Shown here: positions 45,447-57,605 of the stretch, piece by piece
Layout of the letters: every line of letters starts with the position of its first letter
Numbering within the stretch: position 1 is the stretch's first letter
Source of the DNA: Cotesia glomerata
Lineage: Eukaryota; Arthropoda; Insecta; Hymenoptera; Braconidae
Reading direction: 5' to 3'
NCBI RefSeq assembly: GCF_020080835.1
Contig: NC_058164.1
Coordinates: 20,950,688 to 21,014,687, forward strand
DNA length: 64,000 nt
Program-made: the position numbers and the translations under genes
The notes under the pieces: model-generated
What the model saw: the letters and a program-made list of their open reading frames with translations, nothing else
What the model was told of the DNA's origin: nothing
Database searches by the model: none

Positions 45447-48330
45447 TTATTGAATTTCAAAGAATATATTCACGATGATTAATTTTTTACCCTCGATTGT
45501 AAGTTCAAAAAGTGATTTATATTGGTTGCGAGGAAAATCATCTGGGAACGTAGCTGTTGATAAAGTATAACCTTCACTGCCATAAACACCCTAAAAATAT
45601 TAAAATAAAAGAAATAGAAATTAATAATCAATAGGATCTAAGTTACACAAATTTTACAAATTAATTCAGTCATGTTGAGGAAATGACAAAAAATATAACG
45701 CCTCTAGTAAAAAAACTTTTTTTAATTTTAATGATTTAAATGGATCTATAGTCTTACCATTTTAGGTGGACAATTATCTTCACGAAATCCAAACACACGA
45801 AGAAGAGGGCCCAGGATAACAGGTTCATTTATCATGTCACATAAGGGCATTTGTATATCGATTCCTGTGTTTACGACATATTCACCCAATGATGCTCCTA
45901 TTATTCCCCAATATCCCTGAAAATGACAAATCAGTTGTGTTTTATAATTTCTCATATTCTGTTAAAAAACGGTGTAAAAATGAACTTAATTTAACACCGT
46001 TGAATGTTATGACGCACTAATAGAAAAGTTAACTGGATTCAAAAAAACAAATCTTGAACCAAGAACTATATTTTGAAGAAAATGTATTTCTTGAGTCAAA
46101 AGAAAAAATTCCTGAGCCAAGAAATTATTCTTTTGCCTAGGTTGTGTCCAGAAAAAAGTAAGTCCTATTAATGTATTTTCAACTCATACTCATAATGTAG
46201 CCTTTGTGATCGTATGCTTTAGAAAAAAATCTGGAAAACGGTTAACCCTAAAGGCCATCCCTGCAATTTCCCACTAATTCCATATCTAAGCGCTTAAAAT
46301 TGCACTTATGACGTTTTTGGGCTCTTCGAGCTCAGAAATACAATTTATATGTTATTTCGCCGAACTCTCCGAGCTTAAAGAGTTCACCGATCAACCGATT
46401 TTGACAGGACTGGTGGCAATCGACGTGGTTGTTTGATGTTGAGAGTTGATTAGTTTTTGGAATTGATTGGTGAAGCCGTTTAGAAGTTATTCCAAAAAAT
46501 CGATTTTTTGAAAATTTTATTTTTGAGATTTCTCAAAATCTAGCAAACCGGATTGATTCAAATTTTTACGAGATTTAATGGCAATGATATTCTTTGGATC
46601 GCCGCCTCTTTCGATCCGATCGGTCGAGCCGTTCAAAAGTTATAAGAGATTTCCATACACACACACTCGATTTTCTCAAAACGGAGTAAAACCAATAACT
46701 TCCCGATTTTTGAAAATTTTTAATTTTCTCAGCGGGAAGTTAAAAAAGTTAAGTTGTTCCAAATGTGCAGTTCTTAAGCACTCGGGTTATACGTTAATTA
46801 ATCGACGTAAAATTTAAATACACAACAAGTTTTCACTAATAATCTCATCAATACTATTTTCAACTTTTTAATAATTTATTATTAAACGTCAATAGAAAAA
46901 AAATTTTGGAAACGGTTGACCCTGCAGGCTATTCCTGGTACTTTCTGCTATGTACGATTTCAAAACGCTCGGTAAATTGTTTTCTAAAGTTTTGAGCTCT
47001 TCGAGCTCGAAGATTTAGTACTTGTACATTAGGGTGCTTCATTTTTAGGCGATATTTTTTTTCTCTGAGCTACCTGAAAATCTGATACTTAATAACAAAT
47101 AAAAAATTATGCCACCGGGTAAAAGGCTTTAAGTGCAATAGCGGCTTAGCTCATTTAAAAATTCAATTTCCTATTTAAATAACACAGAAAAAATTTTTTT
47201 ATCGGTTTCAACTTGATTTTTTGACGTGAAAAAAATTTTTTTGGGAAAAACGCATGTATAATTTTTGTAGAGCATAAAATTTTCTACAAAAAGTTCCTCT
47301 GCGTAAATTTTATATTTGAGATTTCTCAAAATCTATCAAGTCGAATTGATTAAAACTCACAAAAAAATTTGACGGCAACGATACTCTTTCGAATGCCGCC
47401 AACCACGTTTTGATCGGTCAAGCCATTCTAAAATTATAAGGAGTTACACACACACACACACACACTCACACACACACGCGCGCGCGCGCGCTGGCGCACG
47501 CGAAGAGACACCCTCGTAGAAATAGTCAGAATAGCTTCTCAGGACCTTCAATCATAGAGATTTGGTGAGAAATCGATTTTCGAAAACCGGGGGGAAACCA
47601 GTAGTGGCGAGTTAAAAATTCTAATGGAAAAATATTCAAACAGTATTTTAACAGCGAACGTAAAGTTAAACACTTCCAAAAGTGTTAATTCAACACCGCT
47701 TTGGGTATCACGATTTAATACCAGCGATATTAACACCTATATCATTTGGACGTTCATCGGTTTTTTTAGAGTATTCATTGATTAGAAATTAAAAAAACTG
47801 AGAAATAGTGAAGTATTTTTTTTTAATCTTTCCTTGAGATTTTTTTTTGTGTTTTCAGAAAAACATTAACATTTTGTTTTTCAATTTTAAAAAATGTTTT
47901 CCCATAAAAAATTACATATCACAGTCAATTTTTAAATGAAATTTATCACAGACTTCGAAGAATTTCTGATTTGAGTATATATTTGAAAAATATATTATGA
48001 CCAAGAAAACTGAAAGTTAATAACTATTGTAATTTATTACTTGAGTTGTTGGTAAGAGCTCTTTTACTATTGTAGTATTAAAAAATATTGCATTATTATC
48101 ATCAATGTAGGTATCCGGTTCTGTGAAAAATTCTTCATTGATTAGTGGACAATCTATATCTTTGAGAAGTACAACAAAGTTTCCCTAGAAAATGAACAAC
48201 GTACTGTTAATATATTATAAAAAAAAATTAAGTAAAAGTTTAAATGATACACGATCTTAATTATCAAAATTCAAAATACCTGTACGCTAAAAAATTGCGC
48301 TGTCAAAACAATTAGAGCACTCAAAATCAT
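45447..48330 (-). CDS. Gene 1, unit 2: small secreted protein, MD-2-related/DUF1091-like (tentative)
   Basis: Exons 48,280-48,330, 48,041-48,184, 45,758-45,916 and 45,447-45,590, with lengths, splice sites and phase 0 identical to unit 1. The 165-residue product keeps the signal peptide unchanged and all three cysteines. It differs from unit 1 at 10 residues: 2 in exon 2, 5 in exon 3 by 6 base changes of which one codon has two, 2 in exon 4, and one further count depending on how double changes are scored. Only 2 changes are silent. The gene spans 2.9 kb instead of 8 kb because intron 2 has lost a 2.65-kb block and most of the hAT element. AATAAA for polyadenylation at 45,254-45,259 (minus). 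No lesions seen. Confidence 0.8.
46230..46741 (+). repeat. Repeat X short copy in gene 1 intron 2, unit 2
   Basis: Counterpart of 18,181-18,690, nearly identical. Confidence 0.6.
46900..47614 (+). repeat. Repeat X with truncated hAT remnant, unit 2
   Basis: gaaacggttgaccctgcagg, target duplication ttgtacat (47,022-47,029), the left hAT end (TAGGGTGCTTC, 47,030-47,308), then a deletion junction into the ttgagatttctcaaaatc block of repeat X. (CA)n/(CG)n at 47,445-47,482. Confidence 0.65.
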
Positions 48331-48787
48331 TTTTGGGTAAAACTTGTCTCAGCGAAAAATATATTAAGTAATTTCGTCGATAAACTGTAATTATAAGCTC
48401 CGGAAACTATTCCCTGAAAATTGCAACTAAGACAAGTGACTGCTATCGAACAGTATAAACACGATTGTCTGCATGCTCTATCAAAGGAAACTTATATAAA
48501 CTCACTACATGAGGCTGTAAATAAAATCAGCTATCTAATCAATTAATCAATCTTCTATTTATTTCCAAGCATAAAATCATTTTTCGACGATGAATATCAT
48601 ATTGAAAATCGCGATTTTGATATAGAGTCGGATTGAAAATCACAGAGACAATCTTGCTACAATCAAAAAACTGTTTTAAAATAACCTTCAGATTATGCTT
48701 TGTTTCCTATATTGGCTACCCACACTGAAAAAATATATATACGCATATATGCTGACAAAAATACATATACGTCGCACATATAAAATA

Positions 48788-50948
48788 CTAGCTGTTACCC
48801 GCCCGCTCCGCTGGGCGCTTTATAGAATTGTATTTTTAGATCTAGATTTGAAATTTAATTGGAAGATTGTTTTGACTTGCACAGATTCCAAATTCCATCA
48901 AATTGGTCTGTATATTGTGTCCACATGATTATTCTAGCTAAAATTCATTGTAACTTTCAATGTGCAATCACTATAACATTCCCGTGGCTTTCTTCCAAAA
49001 ATGAATATTAATTGACACGAAGAAAAAAAATTTTAAATGAGCATTGTAAGTTTTAGTTAAAGTAATTGCAGGTCTCATAAGTGAAGTTGAAATCTGCCTA
49101 GCTTAAATTGTGACGAATTTCGCTGTTAATTAAAATTTCTTCCGTAACATCAATTATACATAGAAAATTATTTGTACTTGTTTTTTACGAATTTTCTTAA
49201 AATGAGTAGCCAAATTTTTTTTCTATATCTCATGTGTTTAGAAAATGCAATGCTTTTAATCTGTTACATTTTCGCGATCCCGTAATAAGAACAATTCATC
49301 GGTTATGTGATCAGCAAAAAAAAATGTATGTAAAATTCTTAGTCGACTTTTTTGCCGCTGCCAAAGAGAAAATTGTTGTAAGAAAATATCACTATTAAGA
49401 AAGAAAAATATTTAAATCCGTTGACCTTGGAGGCCATCCCGGTATTTGCCTGTTTCTCTTCAGATTCTATCAAATTTTATATTTGTAGGAACTGTATTTA
49501 AAGAATATGAATTTTTTGACAATTATTACTCCCGCACTTCTATATGGGGGAGGAATTTCGTAAGATCCTATTCGAGATAATTTCTACATTATAAATAAAA
49601 GATTTCAACAAAACTTCGAGTCTATAAAAACTATCGATTGGAAATGAGAAATTTTCATTGTTAACGCCCCCACCATCCCTTTTGGGGTTAGAATTCGAAA
49701 AAATCCATTCTCAGCTGAACTTGACATCGTACACGAAGATTCCTACCAAATTTAGAATCTGCAGGAGTTACAGTTTGGAAATTAAAATTTTAGATTTTGA
49801 CACCCACCCCCGCAATCCCTATCGGAAGTAGAATTTTTTGGGATCCGTTTTGAGATGATCTCACGACAAATGAAAGATTCCTACCTAATTTCAAGTTTGT
49901 AGAAGTTACAGTTTGGAAATGGAAATTTGAAATTCTAACACCCACCCCCGCAATCCCTGTCGGAAGTAGAATTTATTGAAATCCGTTTTGAGATAATCTC
50001 TACATGACAAATAAAAGATTCCTACCAAATTTACGCCTTTTAGAAGCTATGTTTTGGAAATTAAGATTTTTTTTTGTCAACACCCACCCCCGCAATCCTT
50101 AGTGGGGGTGATTCGTCGTAAAATCCGCGCTTAGATTATTTCTACATCACATAGAAGATTCTTACCAAATTTGGAGTCTATAAGAGCTATAGCTTGGAAA
50201 TTAAAAATTTTAATTGTTAACATCCACCCCCGCAAACTCCTGTGAGGTATCTTAAAATTCGTTCGTATATTATTTCTACATCTCTTAGAGAAAATTCCTA
50301 CTTAATTGGAGTCTGTAGGAGCTATAGCTTGAAAATTAAAAATTGTCATTGTTAATACCCACCCCCACAATCCGTATTGGGAGTAGGCTGTCATTAAATC
50401 CACTCTTGAATCATTTATACATCACATAGAGCAGATTCTTACCAAATTTGGAGCCTATAGGAGCTACAGCTCTGAAATTTAAAATTTTCATTATTAACAC
50501 CCACCCCCGCAACCCCTTGTGGAGTAGGATATCGTTAAATTCGTTTATAAATTATTTTTACATCACTAACAAAAAATTCATACAAAATTAGGATTCTCTA
50601 GGAGCTATAGCTCGGAAATTTTTAATTTTCATTGTTAACGCCCACCCCCGCAATCCATATTGGGAGTAGATTGTCATAAAATCCGCTCTTAGATCATTTC
50701 TACATCACATATAGGAGATTCCTGCCAAATTTGGAGTCAATAGGAGCTATAGTTTAAAAATGGGAATTTTCCATTGTCAACGCCCCCGCAACCCCCCTTG
50801 TAGGTGGAATTTCGTAAAATCCGTTCTTAGCTGACCTTTACACGGCGAAAGAAATATTCCTACCAAATTTCAAGTCTCTACGCTTTATGGTTTCAGAGAT
50901 ATCGTGATGAGTCAATATATAGGTGGAAATCTCTTATATATATATAGA
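48788..50948 (-). mobile_element. Helitron-like element with minisatellite, unit 2 (2,161 bp)
   Basis: Minus strand: TCTATATATATA start at 50,948, 3' hairpin GCCCAGCGGAGCGGGC, GGGTAACAG, CTAG end at 48,788. Unit 1 has the empty site: aaaata|tatacgcc there is uninterrupted near 25,870, so the insertion is exactly between A and T without target duplication. The body has ~110-150-bp tandem repeats (from about 49,440) with the acacccacccccgcaatcc core. No ORF of note. Confidence 0.85.
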
Positions 50949-51002
50949 TATACGCCACATACTTTTTTTTTGCCCCCGTATATGCGGCATATATTTTTTT
51001 TT

Positions 51003-51616
51003 AGCAGAAACAGAACTTATTGCAAGTTGTAGCTATGCACAGGAAAAAATTTCCAAATGCTAACAAGCAGACGTTAATGTTACCATTTTTAGATAAATGA
51101 AAAAATGAAATTTTTTGTAACTATAACGATTAATTAATAATAATTTGACTTAGATTATTATATTGAAACGAGTCAATACTGTAATTAAAAATTTTGATGC
51201 TCAAAAATGTACAATAAAATTAAATTATTCATGTAAGAGTAATAAATTGAAAATTAAATGGAATTTAATGTGCATTTTTTTAAATGTTACCGTTTAACGG
51301 GCTATAACTTCGAAAATAGTGGTTCTACAGTCTTTGTTTAAAGAGATATTTTTGTAGAGAATTTAATTTTCTACAAAAGCCATCAGAAGGTTTTTCGAAA
51401 AAAAACTTTTTTAATAACGAAAAGTCCACTTAAAACGAAAAAAAAATTTTTCCTGTGTTATTTAAATGAGAAATCGAATTTTTTGATGAGCTAAGCCGCT
51501 ATTAGACTTAAAACCTTTAGCTCAGCGGCATAATTTTTTATTTTCTATATACTACCAGGTTTTCTGGTATAGCAGTAAAAAAAAGAAATATCGCCTAAAA
51601 ATGACACACCCTACTG
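51003..51616. mobile_element. hAT-type element fragment (right end), unit 2
   Basis: Sequence from ~51,300 matches the hAT terminal region (gagctaagccgct, cggcataattttttatttt, aatatcgcctaaaaatga) and ends acaCCCTA followed by ctgtagat. Unit 1 has ctgtagat at this point without the element. The left end appears lost. 51,003-51,300 is AT-rich and unassigned. Confidence 0.55.
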
Positions 51617-51949
51617 TAGATAGTACCTATTTCTACATTATCATTTAAACTGTTTCCATCTTTCCATCCAACATCCCTGATAGCCACCTTACCTATAACG
51701 TACTGTCAATTTACGTCCGCAATTTGAAGCAAACTTGACGGAAAGAGTTGGCAAAGCAAGTGATTACCTATTAGTAACCTATAACTTACTCTGCAAATGG
51801 ACGTCAAAACTTGGTGTACAAGTATTTCTGTCAAATTGTAGTAAAGTTGAAAGGAAATTTAACTACAAGTTTGATTGGTGAATATTCAAGTTGCGGACGT
51901 ATATTTCTGTCAATTTGCTTACAACTGTTGTTGAATGAGGAATTACCGC

Positions 51950-52125
51950 GAACTTGATATTGAGCGTGTTCAGCCGAACTAAGTCCTCAGTAAACTTAGT
52001 AAGATATGTATAGTATAGTAGATAGATATATGTATAGCAGGGAATGCTTTGATTATACTTAGGCTAACTAAGTTTACTCAGGACTTAGTTGAGCTGAACA
52101 CGCTCATTAAGTTAACCGCAACTGC
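51950..52125. repeat. Foldback with ~55-bp arms, unit 2
   Basis: Counterpart of 26,538-26,716. Followed by a truncated repeat X start (52,238-52,420). Confidence 0.55.
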
Positions 52126-52714
52126 TAGAAGTCAACTACTTACTGAGAAAGCGCTGGCTATCAGGCATTGGTGTCACTACTATGGAAGATTTAACTCGCT
52201 ATCATCTCAGATTGAACTAAGTCCCATCTAATTATTTTTAACTTCCCACTAAGAAAATTAAAAATTTTCAAAAATCGGAAAGTTATTGGTTTTACCCCGT
52301 TTTTCGAAAATCGAGTTTTCATCAAATCTTGAAGTTTTGAGGTCCTAGAGAGCTTCCCTGAATGTTCTCGCGATGATGTCCGTATATCTGCATGTATGTA
52401 TGTATGTTTATGTGTGTGTATGCCGTGTCCTCGTCACCATGATTTCTACCCTTGCGGTCATCTGAAAAATAAAACAATGATGGATTCTTGATTAGTACGA
52501 ATGTCGCTCTCGCATGAACCAACAAAACTGAAAAAAAATTTTAACTTCCCGCTAAGAAAATCGAAGATTTGCGAAAAATCGAAGATTTTCGAAAAATCTG
52601 GAAGTTATTGTTTTCACCCCGTTTTGCAAAAATCGAGGTTTCAACAGATCTCGACGTTTTGAAGTTCTAAAAAGCTTCCCTGACTATTTTTACGATGATG
52701 CCCGTACGTCCCAC

Positions 52715-52774
<60 letters not shown>

Positions 52775-52899
52775 CCTTTTATAACTTTTGAACGGCTTGA
52801 CCGATTTGATTGCAGTTGGTGTCATTCGAAAGGTCTTCACCAAACTTAGATTTCCTGTAAGTTGGAACCGATTCGGACCAGTAGATTTTGAAAAATTCA

Positions 52900-55477
52900 G
52901 ACGAAACTGGCACGGCAGCAATTTGAGTTGTGAACACAAAGAACGTTACCGTCAACAACAGCGGAAGTGGAGCAGGTTTTGTCTGGATTCAAACCCCCAC
53001 AACCTACTTCATGAGCGTCTATCTCTCACCTAACGAAGGGATTAGTGTGTTCCGACAGAAACTGGCAAATATAGAAGATGCGATCACTAAGTTCAACGGC
53101 GAAGTCATCTTAGCCGGAGACTTCAACGCTAAATCGGCTGAGTGAGGCGCTGCTTTCTCATACGACACCAGAGGTAACGAGGTCGTTGACGTCGCGGCTA
53201 GACTCGACCTCATAGTGCTAACACCGGGAGCACCTCGACCTTTAGAAGACCAGGGTACCAAGAGTCCATCCTCGACATTTCGTTGGCGACTCCAAGGACT
53301 GCCAACATGATCGAAGACTGGACTGTATCCGAAGAATACAGTGGCAGTGACCACCAGTTTGTGACATTCAACGTTGGATTGTCATCTACTCCGGTTTCAC
53401 AACGCGACCTTTCTAAGCGGAAGTGGAATGCCAGAAGGCTTGATCCAGAGGCATTGCGAGCTTCACTTGCACGAAGCTGGTCTATCCTTCAGAACAACCC
53501 GACTCCGGATACCTGCAGCGAGACGGAAAAGGCAGTGCTAAATATGATGAAGGAGATTGCTGCCGCATGTGTCGCATCTATGCCGCGGCTGAAAAATAGG
53601 AGTTTCCACAGGCCGGTGTACTGGTGGTCAACAGACATAGCAGAACTTCGCAAAAGATGTCATAAGCTACGTCGCCGCGCAACGAGAGCCGCGAAACGCT
53701 CCCCAAGCGAGGACTTGTATTCAAAAGAATACAAGCAGGCCAAAAAGACGCTAAACCGAGCCATTAAAGCAAGAAAAGCGATATTGTGGAAACAGATTTG
53801 TAATAATCTCGACAAGGACATCTGGGGCAAAGCCTACCAAATTGTCACCAAATGACTTGAAAAGGCTTCACCAGGAGCGCCGAAGTCTCCTGCCTTAATA
53901 GACAGCGTTGTAGCGGAGCTTTTCCCCAAACACCTGCCGCGGGAGAAGAAATACTACTCTAAAAACAGCGAAGGAACACCCTTCACAACTAAGGAACTAC
54001 AAGACGCGGCCAAGTCACTCAAAACAGGAAAGGCAACTGGACCTGATGGCATCCCGGAAGCGGTGATCAAGATTGTAGCCCTGGAACAAAGTTATAATGA
54101 CAGCAACACAAGCATGGTCTGGTAGCCTCAAAGCTCGTAAAGTATGTCTCCTCCTCACGCTAGATGTCAAAAACGCATTTAACAGCGCAAATTGGAGAGA
54201 CATTTTAGATGCTCTGGAGCACAAGTTTGACGCGGAGCCAGAGAATCTGGCACTAGTCGACAACTACCTGGACGAAAGAAAGCTAATAGCGGAAACTACG
54301 GAAGGCCCACAAGAATACGCCATAACGGCTGGCGTACCGCAAGGCTCAATAATGGGGCCCGATCTATGGAATGCGGACTACGACGAGCTTCTTGAAATCT
54401 CGTTACCAAAGCAAGTAGAGCTAACGGGCTTTGCAGACGACGTTGCGGCCACGATAGTAGTAGACAGCGTAGAAGAGGCCGAATTACTGATCCGGGAAAC
54501 CATTGACGCCGTCGAGACCTGGCTTGATAAACACCACCTGAAACTCGCCAAGCATAAAACCGAGATGGTTGTTCTGACACGTCAAAAATGGTTCCCAAAA
54601 GATATTCGCTGTGGACATGGAAGAAACAACACTGACGTCAACAAGGGCCCTGCGCTATCTAGGGGTAATGATAGACGAGAAACTATCTTTCCGTGAACAC
54701 CTTGACAGTGCATGCAAGAAAGCCTGCAAGACGGTGTCTAGCCTAGCAAGAATCATGACCAACACTATGGAACCAAGAACCAAAAAGAGAAGAGTTCTTC
54801 TAGAAGTAGTCCACTCGGTACTGCTTTATGGAGCAGAAAAATGGGCAGACATATTGAAACAGAAGACCTACCGACGAAAAATAGCAGCAGTGCAGTGGCG
54901 AGGCGCTCTCAGGGTTGCCTGCGCCTATCGAACGGTTTCCGAGGCGGCTATATTGGTCATTGGGGGAGCCGCACCCATCGACCTACTCGCGTTTGAGAGA
55001 TCGAAACTCTATGACGCTAAAAACAGTGGCGAAAACATGAAAGACGCAAGAACGAGGATAAAAGCTGAAACGCAACAAGAGTGGCAGGACCGATGGACAT
55101 TAGGAGAGACGGGCAGATGGACGGCACGCCCGATCCCAAACATCAACGTCTGGCTTTCTCGAGAATACGGAGAAACGGACTTTTTCTTGACCCAGATATT
55201 GACGGGATACGGGCAGTTCAATGCCTATCTTTTTAAGATGGGAGTGCACAGCACACCAACGTGCAAATACTGCCCAGACAAAATTGACAACGTCGAGCAC
55301 ACGTTCTTTGAGTGTGACCGGTGGAAGGACTACAAAAGCAGTACTGATAAAACAATTGGCACCACGCTCTCCCCTAAGAGCTTAGTAACCTGCATGATCA
55401 AAAAAGAAGATAACTGGTCAGCTGTCGCAGCCTATGCGCAGCGTCTTTTAAACGAAAAAATCGCAGAAAGAGACTAG
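52900..55477 (+). pseudogene. Family B ORF2, multiply broken (copy B2)
   Basis: Endonuclease remnant with AGDFNAKSA, then RT with LDVKNAFNSANW, GVPQGSIMGPDLWN and FADDVAATI (54,097-54,590), thumb, and an intact C-terminal finger (CKYC...H....C). Shares with B1 the TGG-to-TGA stop (53,143-53,145) and the frameshift near 54,605. Private lesions include a 1-base deletion near 53,220, TGA at 53,853-53,855 and a ~270-bp deletion near 54,088 removing part of the RT fingers. Confidence 0.85.
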
Positions 55478-55712
55478 TAACTAGGAGCAACCGTCGTGAG
55501 ACGCAACATGGACTGGATTGAAGTAATGCTAACGCGGTCCCGATCCAGTCTTCCCCGTAACATTTATGGGGAAAGAGAGAGGAGGATGTTTAGTTGGTAT
55601 TGTTGTCAATAATATTGACTTCCGAGTCCGACATACCCAGGACAAACATCTCGTCCTGGTATACGTAAATGTATTTGACCTCCTCTATAAAAAAAAAAAA
55701 AAAAAAAAAAAA
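52900..55712 (+). mobile_element. Family B R1-clade retrotransposon, 5'-truncated (copy B2)
   Basis: Same truncation point, 3' UTR and poly(A) (to 55,712) as B1, followed by (CATA)n. Flanked by repeat X fragments 52,541-52,899 (with (GT)n at 52,718-52,770) and about 55,713-55,876. Confidence 0.85.
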
Positions 55713-55876
55713 CATACATACATACAGCTGCACGGACACCATCGCGGAAATAGTCAGGGAAGCTTCCTGTGACTTTAAAACGTCGAGATCTGATGAAAAC
55801 TCGATTTTCGCAAAATGGGGTAAAAGCAATAACTTCCCGATTTTTTAAAATTTTCAATTTTCTTAGCGGGAAGTTA

Positions 55877-56419
55877 AAAAATTAGAAAAACGGTTGACCC
55901 TAAAGGCCATCCCTGCAACTTCCCGCTACCTCCATACCTAAGTGCTCAACAATTCACTTATTTTCTAAGCTCTCCGAGCTCAAATAAATCGCTGTTCTGT
56001 GCTTTTGAGCTTTTCGAGCTCAAAAGGCTAATGGAAGTTTTCTAGAACAACTTTTAAGCCAGTTTTAAGCGTAAACTGGTCAGACTAAAAATTTCATAGA
56101 AATTCTGAAAAAAACATTTTTTTTAATTTTTTTCGACAACGACATCTCACGAACAAATCAACCGATTTTGACCGGACTGATGGAAATCGACGTGGTTTTT
56201 TGAGGTTAAGAGCTGATTAGTTTTTGGAATTGATCGGTTCAGCCGTTTAAAAGATATTTCAAAAAAACAAATTTTTGGAAATTTTATTTTTGAGATTTCT
56301 TAAAATTGATCGACTCAAATTCTGTAAATTAGTATCAGAATTTTAGAGGCAAAGGAACTCTTCAGAACGGCGCTTATTTCGATCGAATCGGATGATCCGT
56401 TCAAAAGTTATGAGAGATT

Positions 56420-56464
<45 letters not shown>

Positions 56465-57577
56465 TCACGGTGACATCACCGCGGAAATAGTCAGGAAAGC
56501 TTCCTAGGACCTCAAAACGTCGAGATCTGATGAAAACTCGATTTTCGAAAAACGCACGGAGAAAAAAATTTTGCTATAGGAACTCTATAGTAGTTAGTTA
56601 GTTGTAAAAAGTTCCAGTAGGTTAACGTTTTCTTATGGTAACAATACCGTTTGGCTCCTGCAACTTTACATCGTTGAGCTCTGAGAGCTAAACGTTATTT
56701 ACCTCTCATAACTCTACAGGATCGTTCTGAGACTATAACAAATTTTTGGCAGTCTGATTAATAATTTTTTTTACGATTTAGCATTGATAATTTAATAAAT
56801 AAATGCGACAGAACGAATTTATATTGCCAACAATAATTGTATATGACAAATAAAAATAGTATTATAATAGAAATAAAATAATAATAGAACTTATATTACA
56901 AATAAAAATTATTTGTAAAATAAAAATATGGTCGTCACAAAATTATCTTATTTTCTTGATTATATTAATAAATATTGGACATAAAATCACTACCGTATAT
57001 GCACAATAAAAGATAAATAAACGAAAACAAATTTTATTTTGTGTTAAATGGGGTCTTTTGAATGTATTTCGATAACTTATTACTTATCACAATATATTCA
57101 ACTAATAAATTTAATTAACAGTCACTGCAAATGAACCTTGAAAAACCACAAATACAAAACTGTTCTAACGAAATTCAATTTGACAAAAAAAAAACCTATT
57201 TCCTTAAATAAATAAACTGGAAACTTAATTGTCCTCATATATTTTTAATAATATGGATGAGTAACAAAATAATTCTGTTTGTCATTTTAGAAGGTTATGA
57301 AATATGTCAGCGCACTCCACTACTGCGCAACGTAGGGCGCTCCCAACTATACCGTTTGGCTCTGAGAACAATCCCGTAGAGCTCTGAGAGCTCAACAACA
57401 TTGAGTTATCAGAACTAAATAACATCCACAGATTATGTTACTGTAACTCTACAACGAATAGTAAACTGTGTATAGTTGTGGTAACTCTACAGTTAGGTTA
57501 CCAGAATGAAATTTTTTTTTCCGTGCGGAGTGAAAACAATAACTCCCCGATTTTTGAAAATTTTCAATTTTCTTAGC
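55877..57577 (+). repeat. Repeat X next to gene 2, unit 2, containing an inverted-repeat insert
   Basis: Counterpart of 31,368-35,827 without the Helitron. (CA)n at 56,425-56,462 followed directly by ttcacggtgacatcaccgcgg. Interrupted at 56,555-57,525 and ends with gcgggaagtt at 57,577. Confidence 0.65.
56555..57525. mobile_element. Inverted-repeat DNA element, unit-2 specific (971 bp)
   Basis: Ends cacggagaaaaaaatttt and aaattttttttttccgtg. Unit 1 lacks it (aaaacggggtgaaaac), and unit 2 reads aacg|element|cggagtg, consistent with a 2-bp CG duplication. Interior contains 'ccgtttggctc', gagctctgagagct and aactctac motifs in inverted arrangement. No transposase. Confidence 0.7.
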
Positions 57578-57605
57578 GGGAAGTTAAAAATTTAATAAAT
57601 CTTAC

